Made by a program: the position numbers and the translations under genes | The notes under the pieces: model-generated | What the model was told of the DNA's origin: nothing | What the model saw: the letters and a program-made list of their open reading frames with translations, nothing else | Database searches by the model: none | Shown: positions 8,389-16,178 of the stretch, piece by piece | Layout of the letters: the number at the start of each line of letters is the position of its first letter | Position numbering within the stretch: the stretch's first letter is position 1 | Origin: a virus | DNA length: 64,000 bases | Virus record (IMG/VR): IMGVR_UViG_3300046507_000773 | Coordinates: 162,811-226,810 of that record | Reading direction: 5' to 3' (one strand)

Positions 8389-9873
8389 ATGTTTCAAGCA
8401 TCGAACATCCGCGTCGCCCGTTTCCTGATTTACGAAACCCTCGGCTACGACAACATGTACCGCCGCGCATACAAGACCACGGCTGATGGCGTTGCCTTCG
8501 ATACCCTGGCTGAGCGCATCTCGGCCCATGACCGTATTACGACCGACACTGTCGTCGGCCTGACCAACGGCTTCCTGGCACCGGACATCAATACCGAATC
8601 GCCCAATCCGATCTTCATCCCGGACGGCTGGGGCGCCAAGCGTTGCCGCTTCTTGCTGGAACTGGAATACGACTTCGGCGGCCTCGGCTCGAAGATCCGT
8701 GAAGCCTTCATGGGCTGGACCGATCACTACGGTTTGTCGCTGCAAAGCCAAGCGATCGACCGCGACATGGTGTTCCACCTGAACTCGGTGTCGCACATGA
8801 AGATCCAGGAAATCCCGACGCTCAACGGCATCGAGAAGCACTACAGCGTCCTGGACACGTCGCACATCCTCGCAGCCCAGCAACATCACGGCCAAAGCGG
8901 CGCCTTCAATAACGAGAAGCTGTTCCGCATGCGTCCGGACGATCTGTTCGCCACGATGCAGCTGTCGCACCTGGACACTGGCGGCACCTACGACGACCGT
9001 ACCCGGATCGGCACTGGCGCCCAAAAGGCATCGCGCTCGTCGAACATCACGACGAACTACATGACGAAGATCCTGGACTCGTACCTGACGGCCGCCCGCA
9101 CCCAGGGTGACCTCGGCCAAGACGCCCCGGACATCCTGGAATCGGCACGCAACCGTTCGTACCAGACCAGCTCGGCTTCGTCCGATCCATTCCTGCGCGA
9201 GATCTCCCGCCTGGAAAACGGTGGCAACTACATCCAGGACCACTTCACGTACGCGACGCTCTTGTCGATCGATCCGAACGCTGACAACATGGCCGAAGTG
9301 CAGGTGCTGCCGACCATGATGCGTGACAGCTGGGCAGGCAACACCTCGGAAGAAACCTGGGGTGGCCGCGACATCTACGCACAGTTCGCCACCATCCTGG
9401 CCCAGTCGGTCCCGTCGATCCTGATGGAAACCGGCCTGCAAGCGGTGAAGTTCCAGTCGACGAATCGCAAGATCGGCATGCAGATCGAAACCACCATCCA
9501 GGGCATCAAGTCCTTCAGCGAAGTGTTCTCCCTGGCGCAACAGGGCAACACTTTCATCGAGCGGGTCAACCGCGAGATCATGCTGGACCTGTCCTTCAAC
9601 GGACAGATGGACTACGGCCTCATCATGGAAATGTCGATCCACGGTGAATGCATCGTCGAGCTTTCGCTGAATGGCGACAACAACCTGCACCGGTTCGTTG
9701 CTCCGCTGTTTGCCGATGCGTTCTTCAGCCCGATCGTCACCAGCGATCAACAGCGCAGCCACATGAACGCGGAACACTTCGGTCAATTGGCCGGACGTCT
9801 CGCAGAAGTCAATCTCCTGGGCAGCGCTACGAGCACCAACATCCAGGTCGGCGCCGGCGGCATGGCGTTCTAA
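8389..9873 (+). CDS. Candidate nuclear protein-import factor (phiKZ gp69, PicA/Imp1-like)
   Basis: 494 residues, start ATG 8389 immediately after the preceding TAA, with AAAAGGAG in the end of the upstream gene. Strong codon bias suggests abundance. No membrane segment or catalytic motif. A polar low-complexity stretch lies around 215-265 (ARNRSYQTSSASSDP), and the C-terminal domain is beta-rich, ending GAGGMAF. In phiKZ-like phages the gene between the gp68-type subunit and the gp70 homologue is gp69, identified as a selective importer of proteins into the phage nucleus. Function here is inferred from gene order only. A hairpin follows the stop. Confidence 0.45.
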   Translation: MFQASNIRVARFLIYETLGYDNMYRRAYKTTADGVAFDTLAERISAHDRITTDTVVGLTNGFLAPDINTESPNPIFIPDGWGAKRCRFLLELEYDFGGLGSKIREAFMGWTDHYGLSLQSQAIDRDMVFHLNSVSHMKIQEIPTLNGIEKHYSVLDTSHILAAQQHHGQSGAFNNEKLFRMRPDDLFATMQLSHLDTGGTYDDRTRIGTGAQKASRSSNITTNYMTKILDSYLTAARTQGDLGQDAPDILESARNRSYQTSSASSDPFLREISRLENGGNYIQDHFTYATLLSIDPNADNMAEVQVLPTMMRDSWAGNTSEETWGGRDIYAQFATILAQSVPSILMETGLQAVKFQSTNRKIGMQIETTIQGIKSFSEVFSLAQQGNTFIERVNREIMLDLSFNGQMDYGLIMEMSIHGECIVELSLNGDNNLHRFVAPLFADAFFSPIVTSDQQRSHMNAEHFGQLAGRLAEVNLLGSATSTNIQVGAGGMAF

Positions 9874-9881
9874 ATAACAAA

Positions 9882-9903
9882 GGGGGTAGCCGCAACTACC
9901 CCC
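9882..9903 (+). promoter_or_regulatory. Hairpin without U-tract just before a ribosome site
   Basis: Perfect eight-pair stem GGGGGTAG/CTACCCCC with loop CCGCAA, ending four bases before the AAGGAG of the next gene. With no T run it is unlikely to terminate; it may protect the mRNA or tune translation of the downstream gene. Confidence 0.6.
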
Positions 9904-9918
9904 AACAAGGAGTAATGC

Positions 9919-11226
9919 ATGAAGTTGCTTGAACTGTACAACACCATAGCCGACACGGCTAACTGGGTGGTGTCTCCGGAAGGATTCATCTCCCAGAAAA
10001 CCATCGGCTCCAATAAGGTCGAACCGCTGCTCGTCAAGAAGCTGCGTCTCGCCATGCCGACCGATGAAATCCTTAAGAGCCGCGAGATGCGCGATGTGAT
10101 GGTCTTCCATCCGCTCAAGGAAGACGTGCTGAAGCCCGAGACCGACGTGTTGGACGCATTGCGTACTTCGCTGAACTCGCGCCTGAACGTTACGACCTGC
10201 TGGGTGGCTCTGTCGCTGCTCATCATCGCAGGTTCTTCGGAAGATCATGCCAAGCTCGATCCGGACCAGAGCGAATTCCTGTCGCATGTGAAAGCTGCGA
10301 ACCAGGATTGCGTGGACGACCTGAAGCGCATCTTCGATTCCATGAAGCTCAACGCCAAGGACAAGACCGCGGTGAAGATCTTCACGAAGAAGGGCGGCAG
10401 CATGGGCGGCCAGAAGTACACCTGCCTCGGTGTGGTCAAGTTCCCGCTGTACCAGGAACTGCTCGATTCCGTCGAGAACACCCCGAAGTCCGGCAAGCCT
10501 GAAGTCTTCGGCATCAAGCTCTCGAGCAAGAAAAGCCGGGATGCCCTGATCGCCCTGTTCCGCTACATCTTCCCGAAGATCGACACGCCGGAAGTGTACC
10601 AGTACGGCAGCAGCAGCCTCGTGGCAGCTTTCCTCGATGCGCTGCTGCAAACCACCGCGAAGATCGCGGCACCGATCAATACCGTGATCGACACCTTCTC
10701 GACGATCTTCACCGATCCCGATGAGATGCGCATTCCGGGCGATTGGCTGCCAGTCTTCATGGACCTGGGCACGATGGTCAACGAGATCCGCATGGTCCCG
10801 CAGCAAACGGCCAATGCCCTCGAAATGCCGGACGACGTGAAAGCCAAGCATGCGGTGGACGGCACCAAAGCAGCACCGGCAACGCAGGCCCCGAGCTCGG
10901 GCGCCTACGTGACGCCAGTGGCTGACACGGGACCGGCCAAGACCGAGCGTGGTCTGGACTTCGCCAAACTCGTCAAGGGTGGCGCACAGCCCCAGAAACC
11001 GGCGTTCGGCTTCGGCCAACCGCAACAACAAAGCCAGTTCGGCGGCAACAACACTCACCCGGCGTTTGCAGCGCTGCGTGGTGGTCAGACGCAGAACGCC
11101 AACAATCCGTTCGCACAGTTCCAAACCGGAAATGCGCAAGCTGGTCGTTCGGGCTTCGGCTTTGGTGGTAGCGGCGGCAACAGTGGCGGCGGCTTCGGCT
11201 TCGGCGGAAGTGGTCGCGGCTTCTAA
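9919..11226 (+). CDS. gp70-position protein with FG-rich disordered C-terminus
   Basis: 435 residues, ATG 9919 with AAGGAG. Residues 1-300 look folded, helical, without recognised motif. Residues from about 315 are low complexity: a Pro/Ala/Thr linker, then FGFGQPQQQSQFGG, a Gln/Asn stretch and SGFGFGGSGG followed by GGFGFGGSGRGF at the end, seven FG dipeptides in all. This composition resembles cohesive FG-nucleoporin segments. The gene sits between the candidate import factor and the polymerase beta part, the place of phiKZ gp70. A role at the phage nucleus is plausible but unproven; the tail could equally drive condensate formation with nucleic acid. Confidence 0.6.
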   Translation: MKLLELYNTIADTANWVVSPEGFISQKTIGSNKVEPLLVKKLRLAMPTDEILKSREMRDVMVFHPLKEDVLKPETDVLDALRTSLNSRLNVTTCWVALSLLIIAGSSEDHAKLDPDQSEFLSHVKAANQDCVDDLKRIFDSMKLNAKDKTAVKIFTKKGGSMGGQKYTCLGVVKFPLYQELLDSVENTPKSGKPEVFGIKLSSKKSRDALIALFRYIFPKIDTPEVYQYGSSSLVAAFLDALLQTTAKIAAPINTVIDTFSTIFTDPDEMRIPGDWLPVFMDLGTMVNEIRMVPQQTANALEMPDDVKAKHAVDGTKAAPATQAPSSGAYVTPVADTGPAKTERGLDFAKLVKGGAQPQKPAFGFGQPQQQSQFGGNNTHPAFAALRGGQTQNANNPFAQFQTGNAQAGRSGFGFGGSGGNSGGGFGFGGSGRGF

Positions 11227-11231
11227 GTTGC

Positions 11232-11285
11232 CGGCATAAGCGGCATAAAAGAACCATCCCCGTGTTTGGAGATGGTTCTTTTTTT
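11232..11285. terminator. Bidirectional terminator between convergent genes
   Basis: Stem GAACCATC/GATGGTTC with imperfect loop region, seven T on the + side, and on the - side an A-tract preceded by two copies of CGGCATA (11232-11238 and 11241-11247), which read TATGCCG on the - strand after its U-tract. Confidence 0.85.
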
Positions 11286-11303
11286 GTTTGTTTAGAAGTT
11301 GTG

Positions 11304-11639
11304 TTACGCGCGCTTTTTGGTCCGATAAGCCTGAAGGCGTTTGCTCACCACGGTTGCATCTGGCACCAGGATGACCTCCAGATCCTTGAAGGAATCAGTG
11401 GGACTGGTCAATCCCGCCAAGCGCATGGTGATGTAGTGCAGCTCACCGGAGATTTTCATCTTCGTGAGCATTCCGTAGAAATCAAACTCGAAGACTTCCT
11501 TGTCGATGGACTGAACAGCCATCGGTGCAGTCTGCGGGTGATTCCTAAAGTACGTAAGGTGGTCTTCTAATACAGTACGAAACCCTGCATCGTAATAAGA
11601 GAGATCAACCTTACTGATCATCAAATCTTCAATAGCCAT
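11304..11639 (-). CDS. Hypothetical protein, 111 aa
   Basis: Isolated - strand gene in a + strand region, with AAGGA at good distance from ATG 11639. Small soluble alpha/beta protein (EFDFYGMLTKMKISGELHYI) with a basic C-terminus (KRLQAYRTKKRA). It shares a bidirectional terminator with the FG-tail gene and a 112-base divergent control region with the polymerase beta gene. No recognised domain. Its placement opposite the polymerase subunit genes hints at separate timing. Confidence 0.75.
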   Translation of the reverse strand: MAIEDLMISKVDLSYYDAGFRTVLEDHLTYFRNHPQTAPMAVQSIDKEVFEFDFYGMLTKMKISGELHYITMRLAGLTSPTDSFKDLEVILVPDATVVSKRLQAYRTKKRA

Positions 11640-11751
11640 TGGAAAATCCTTAAATTATTTTCACTCACATATTACTAAAGTGTACCAAGTATAAGAGTAC
11701 ACAGCTTTAAACTGGTTTTCGTATTAGAAACAAGAAAAAGGAATCTTTGTG
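11640..11751. promoter_or_regulatory. Divergent control region
   Basis: AT-rich 112 bases between divergent genes. It holds a perfect inverted repeat GTGTAC (11680-11685)/GTACAC (11697-11702) around CAAGTATAAGA, a possible operator or overlapping divergent promoter. No sigma70-type promoter is convincing. Confidence 0.4.
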
Positions 11752-13953
11752 ATGAGTGTAGAAGCACCCGACACACACATGAGTGGGGTCGCGGAGGGCA
11801 ATTGGGATATCCTACCGCGAAAGTACGAACCTAACCAACTGTTCCGTGAGTTCCTGTCGATCAACGGACTGAATCCCTACGATGGTTACGACTCCTCTAG
11901 CCGCAAGCAGATGTTCTCGAGCCACCTGGGTCAAGCGCTGGTAATCCGTGGCGCAACGCGGCGCCGTATCCAAACGGGTATGGAACGCGAGTACGCGAAG
12001 TACACTTTCGGCGTTCGCATGCCGGAAGACGGACAAGTGTTGAAAGTGATCGACCGTTATCCCACGGCCAATGCTTTCAACGCGATCCGCATGAATCCGC
12101 AGTCGGTCATGATCTACGAGGAATACGGCACCAACCGCATTGGTGTTCTGAACATGCCTCGCTACTGTTCATACCATCAATACTTCGGATTCGAGCTCAA
12201 GTACGACAAGTCGCTCAAGCAAATGCTGCGGCGCGGCCAAGCGTTCTCGAAAGATACGGTGTTTGCGCAAACGCCCAACATCGATGACAACGGGGACTAT
12301 ACGTACGGCATCCAGCTGAACATGTGCTTGATGACGCACCCGGCGGTATCTGAAGACGGTGTGATGATTTGCCGTGACGTTTTGCCACGTCTGGCTTACA
12401 AAACCTACGAACGCCGTACTATCTCGTTCGGTGCCAAACGCTTCCCTGTCAATGCGTACGGCACCATCAACGAATACAAGCCGTTCCCGGACATCGGCGA
12501 TTATATCCATGAAAGCGGACTCATCATGGCCTTGCGTTCGTACAGCAAGGAACTCGCCCCGGTCGACCAAAGTATCCACGATCTCCTGGAAGTGGATCAC
12601 TTCTTCGACGAGTGCACGTACTCTGTGCCCGGCAAAGGTCGAGTGGTGGACATCATTATCCATCACGACGAGAACAGTCTCAACCCCTGCACGCCGCTGG
12701 GTATGGAGGCCCAAGCGAAGAAGTACGATGCAGCCACCAAGCAGTTCTTCAAGGCGATCTTGGGCGAGTACAACGACCTCAAGAAATCCCGCAAGGACAA
12801 TCTGGAACTCACGCCGCAGATGCAAAGTCTGGTGCGTGAAGCGATCTCGGTCGTTGGTGACCACAAGGAAGCCATCCAGAAGCTGAATCGCCAAGTTCCG
12901 ATGGACGACTGGACCATCACGTTCGTCATCGAATACGAGAACATCCCGGACGTCGGCAACAAGATGACCGACTGCCACGGCGGTAAGGGCGTGATCGTGT
13001 ACGTGGCTGAACCGCACGAAATGCCGTTCGATCCTGTGACTGGCAAGCGGGCTGATGTGGTCATGGACCCGTTGTCCACCTGGGGCCGCATGAATACGGG
13101 CCGTCTGTACGAACAGTTCACCAATGCTGCAGGTGACCACGTACAGAAAACTGTCTGCGAGATTCTCGGATTTACTCCTGGTGAGAAGGGCCTGGAGCCG
13201 AAGATCGCGAAGATGCAGCGGGACAATCCTGCGCTGTTCCACAGTGCATGGAGTTACCTGATCGAGTTCTATCGAACAGTCAGTCCGATCCAGGCATCGT
13301 GGTTTGACGATGGCACCTACGCACTATCGCCAGCGTACCACATGGCGCAAGTGATCGAGAACAACACGACGATCTTCAGTCCACCGGAGAACGATCTTGA
13401 AGGTCTCGACATCGTCGCTGACATCATCCTCAAGTACCGTCCGCATCTGGGGCCGGTATGGTACACTGGTTACTCCGGTAAGCGTGTACTGACGAAGATG
13501 GATATCCGCATTGCCGAGATGTACTTCATCGTCCTGGAGAAAACCGGTGACGACTGGACGGCAGTGGGTTCGGGTAAGGTGCAGCACTTCGGCGTTCTCT
13601 CGCAAGTATCGGGTATCGACAAGTATGCATTGCCGACCCGTCAGAATCCAACCCGTACCTTGGGCGAGGCTGAGCTTCGAATCCTGGAAGCATACCTGGG
13701 CGGTGAAGTGGTAGCCGAGATGATGGACCGTAACAACAATCCGTTGGCGCATCGTCACATCGTCGAAGAAATCCTGACGGCAGACGTTCCGTCGAATATC
13801 GAACGCATCGTGGATCGCGTGAAGATTCCATTCGGCGGCTCTAAGCCACTGCAACTGGTGAAGCACTTACTCGAGGGTGCTGGCCTTCGTTTCGTCCTGA
13901 GAGCTTGGGACTATGCGAAGAAACCATTTAACTTCCCGAGGAAGAGCAAGTAG
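11752..13953 (+). CDS. DNA-directed RNA polymerase beta subunit, C-terminal part (non-virion polymerase type)
   Basis: 733 residues. Clear beta motifs in order: VSEDGVMICRDVLP near residue 200, GDYIHESGLIMALR near 250, and NKMTDCHGGKGVIVYVAEPHEMPF from 403, equivalent to the beta GDKMAGRHGNKG-type loop, followed by DVVMDPLSTWGRMNTGRLYE. These bind the nascent RNA and active-site nucleotides. It corresponds to the C-terminal half of beta; no N-terminal half is in this window. In phiKZ this part is broken into gp71-73, whereas here it is one uninterrupted frame. Starts are GTG 11749 and ATG 11752 behind AAGGA; I use the ATG. The beta' C gene follows after a hairpin. Confidence 0.93.
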   Translation: MSVEAPDTHMSGVAEGNWDILPRKYEPNQLFREFLSINGLNPYDGYDSSSRKQMFSSHLGQALVIRGATRRRIQTGMEREYAKYTFGVRMPEDGQVLKVIDRYPTANAFNAIRMNPQSVMIYEEYGTNRIGVLNMPRYCSYHQYFGFELKYDKSLKQMLRRGQAFSKDTVFAQTPNIDDNGDYTYGIQLNMCLMTHPAVSEDGVMICRDVLPRLAYKTYERRTISFGAKRFPVNAYGTINEYKPFPDIGDYIHESGLIMALRSYSKELAPVDQSIHDLLEVDHFFDECTYSVPGKGRVVDIIIHHDENSLNPCTPLGMEAQAKKYDAATKQFFKAILGEYNDLKKSRKDNLELTPQMQSLVREAISVVGDHKEAIQKLNRQVPMDDWTITFVIEYENIPDVGNKMTDCHGGKGVIVYVAEPHEMPFDPVTGKRADVVMDPLSTWGRMNTGRLYEQFTNAAGDHVQKTVCEILGFTPGEKGLEPKIAKMQRDNPALFHSAWSYLIEFYRTVSPIQASWFDDGTYALSPAYHMAQVIENNTTIFSPPENDLEGLDIVADIILKYRPHLGPVWYTGYSGKRVLTKMDIRIAEMYFIVLEKTGDDWTAVGSGKVQHFGVLSQVSGIDKYALPTRQNPTRTLGEAELRILEAYLGGEVVAEMMDRNNNPLAHRHIVEEILTADVPSNIERIVDRVKIPFGGSKPLQLVKHLLEGAGLRFVLRAWDYAKKPFNFPRKSK

Positions 13954-13957
13954 CAAT

Positions 13958-13984
13958 GTCCGGCCCTCTTCGTGGGGGCTGGAC
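13958..13984 (+). promoter_or_regulatory. Intercistronic hairpin between beta and beta' genes
   Basis: GTCCGGCCCTC paired with GGGGGCTGGAC around TTCGT (two wobble pairs), no T run after it. It lies 15 bases before the start at 14000. Likely an mRNA processing, stability or partial termination element that sets the ratio of the two subunits. Confidence 0.55.
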
Positions 13985-13999
13985 TGAAAGGATAAAAAG

Positions 14000-16153
14000 A
14001 TGCAGCTTAAGAAGTATCTCCTTCGTACCTTCCTGGACTACAGTACCCAACAGCTGTGGGCCATGATGCAAGGGCGCATGATCGTGCGCTACGACGACGG
14101 GACTGAAGAAGAAGTCAGCTTCAAGGATATCGTCTACAGTTCCTACGCTTGGGAATTCCACCGGCGTTACCGCAAGACGCCGCTGTTGCCGAAACATCTG
14201 GCAAGGAATGTTCTGGGCAAGAATCGCATGGGACCGAGCACTCACCTGAAGTTGCTGGGCAATGCGATCAATGCGACGCACGATACCTACATCATGGATC
14301 GTACGCAAACTCACGTTCAGCTGGACGATGGCGAGGTCATCTCTGTCGATGACTTCAAAGACCGTCTGTCGGAACTGGAGTACCGCACAACCAACCAGCT
14401 CTACAATTACGCCGTCACGGGTTTGGAGGAATACGTGGTCGGCATCGACATGGTGCACATGTTCGAGGTGATGACCCATCCGCGAGTGCTGCAGGCAAAC
14501 AATGCCTTGCCGTACAAGTACGATGAGATCAAGGCGAAATACCGTGATCGCAATCGCCTGATGCGTGAAGGTCAGAAAATTATCAACGAGGCTCATGATG
14601 TAGTTAGCGATACGCTGCACAATGACCCCTCGCTCGATAACAATCCACTGGCTCAAGCTGTGCGCTCCGGCCTCGTGAACGAAAGCCAAACGCTGCAATG
14701 CGTCTCGGCTCGCGGTTATCTGACGGACATCGACTCGGACCTCTTCACCCATCCGATTCTGCGCGGCTATGGTCACGGCTTGCGCCTGATCCACGATTCC
14801 GGTATCGAGTCTCGCTCGGCATCGAAGTCGCTGCTGTTCACGAAAGATCCGCTGCGGGAAGCTGAATACTTCTCGCGTCGTTTGCAGCTGGTGTCCTTTA
14901 ACGTGCAGAACCTGCACCATGGCGACTGTGGTTCGGAAGACTACATGTACGTCACGATGCGGGACAAAGAAGTGGTGGATGATAAGGTCAAGCGTAAGTC
15001 TGACCTGAAGACCTACCAAGGCATGTTCTACATGGACGACGACGGGCAACTGAGGTCGATCAAGGAAGGGGACAAGCACCTCATCGGTCGACAGCTGAAA
15101 CTGCGGACCATCATGCATTGCCACCACGAAGATCCGGTGGGTGCGTGTAGTACTTGCGTGGGTGAACTGGCTACCTTCGTACCCAAGGGCTCGAACCTCG
15201 GCCACGCAGCTTGCGTGACGTTGGCATCGAAATCCTCGCAGAACGTGATGTCGGTCAAGCACAACGACGGTAACTCCGACGTTGACTCGATCATCCTGGG
15301 TCCGGAATATCGACATCTGTTCAAGGTATCGGCTGATGGTAACGCGTACATGCTGGACCCGAGTCTGAAAGACAAGAAGCCCAAGATCGTCATCCCTGGC
15401 GACAAAGCGTACAACTTGTCCGACATCTACCTGCCAAAGCGCGTGAACGAATTGCCGATCTCGCGCGTGACGCAACTGGAAGCCGTGTCGATCGAAACGC
15501 ATTGGGGCGAAGGTGATACCCCGCCGATGCGTGAAATCGTACCGGTGGCCATCGGTAATCGCTTAGCATCGTTCACCCATGCGATGCTGGACCACATCAA
15601 ACGTAAAGGCGCAAACGCCTGGACGGTGGATGCCAAAGGCTTTTACGTCATCGATCTCGAAGGCTGGGACTATCAGGATGCAATCATGTCCCTGCCGATG
15701 AAGCACTTCAACATGAGCGACCACTCGAAAGAACTGGCCGACATGCTCGAGTCGACCGTGAAAGAACTGGAACTGCGCGATAAACACGTGAGTCCTGAAG
15801 CATTCTTGCAGGAATTCCACGATTTGGTGAACCAAAAGCTGGACGTGAACTTTGCCGTGAATGCAATCGTGGTGTACGCCTCGATGATCGTCTCGGCCGA
15901 GAACAACAACTACAGCCTGCCAAAGCCGTGGACCGATTCCGGCCTGGGTGTCAAAGACATCACCATGCGCATGCGTTCGCTGTCTGCTGAGATGGCCCAC
16001 GAAAATCACCACTCGGTATTGCGTGATCCGGCAAGTTTCATCGACGACAACCGGATGCCACATCCGTTTGACGGCTTGCTGATGCCATTCGAAATGTATC
16101 AACATCGTTATGGCGCAGTCCCGAATCTGGAGGCTAGCCGGCAACAGTTCTAA
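14000..16153 (+). CDS. DNA-directed RNA polymerase beta' subunit, C-terminal part (non-virion polymerase type)
   Basis: 717 residues. The second beta' zinc site is present (C374, C383-x2-C386) and is followed by GELATFVPKGSNLGHAACVT and KSSQNVMSVKHNDG, equivalent to the bacterial segment that runs from the zinc finger through GxIAAQSIGEPxTQLTMRTFH, the trigger-loop side of the active centre. It complements the beta' N part at 663-2144. Start ATG 14000 with AAAGGAT. In order and type it matches phiKZ gp74. It ends in RQQF, one of several proteins of this block with terminal Phe. Confidence 0.92.
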   Translation: MQLKKYLLRTFLDYSTQQLWAMMQGRMIVRYDDGTEEEVSFKDIVYSSYAWEFHRRYRKTPLLPKHLARNVLGKNRMGPSTHLKLLGNAINATHDTYIMDRTQTHVQLDDGEVISVDDFKDRLSELEYRTTNQLYNYAVTGLEEYVVGIDMVHMFEVMTHPRVLQANNALPYKYDEIKAKYRDRNRLMREGQKIINEAHDVVSDTLHNDPSLDNNPLAQAVRSGLVNESQTLQCVSARGYLTDIDSDLFTHPILRGYGHGLRLIHDSGIESRSASKSLLFTKDPLREAEYFSRRLQLVSFNVQNLHHGDCGSEDYMYVTMRDKEVVDDKVKRKSDLKTYQGMFYMDDDGQLRSIKEGDKHLIGRQLKLRTIMHCHHEDPVGACSTCVGELATFVPKGSNLGHAACVTLASKSSQNVMSVKHNDGNSDVDSIILGPEYRHLFKVSADGNAYMLDPSLKDKKPKIVIPGDKAYNLSDIYLPKRVNELPISRVTQLEAVSIETHWGEGDTPPMREIVPVAIGNRLASFTHAMLDHIKRKGANAWTVDAKGFYVIDLEGWDYQDAIMSLPMKHFNMSDHSKELADMLESTVKELELRDKHVSPEAFLQEFHDLVNQKLDVNFAVNAIVVYASMIVSAENNNYSLPKPWTDSGLGVKDITMRMRSLSAEMAHENHHSVLRDPASFIDDNRMPHPFDGLLMPFEMYQHRYGAVPNLEASRQQF

Positions 16154-16178
16154 GAAAGGAAGATTATAGGTAGCGTTA

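Noticed and set aside
8347-11139. 930-codon - strand ORF opposite gp69/gp70-like genes
   Set aside because: His/Arg/Val-rich composition typical of a shadow of C-ending codons; no ribosome site; the + strand genes have sites, hairpins and sensible proteins.
13928-15502. 524-codon - strand ORF opposite the beta' C gene
   Set aside because: The + strand frame carries the beta' zinc site and conserved motifs.
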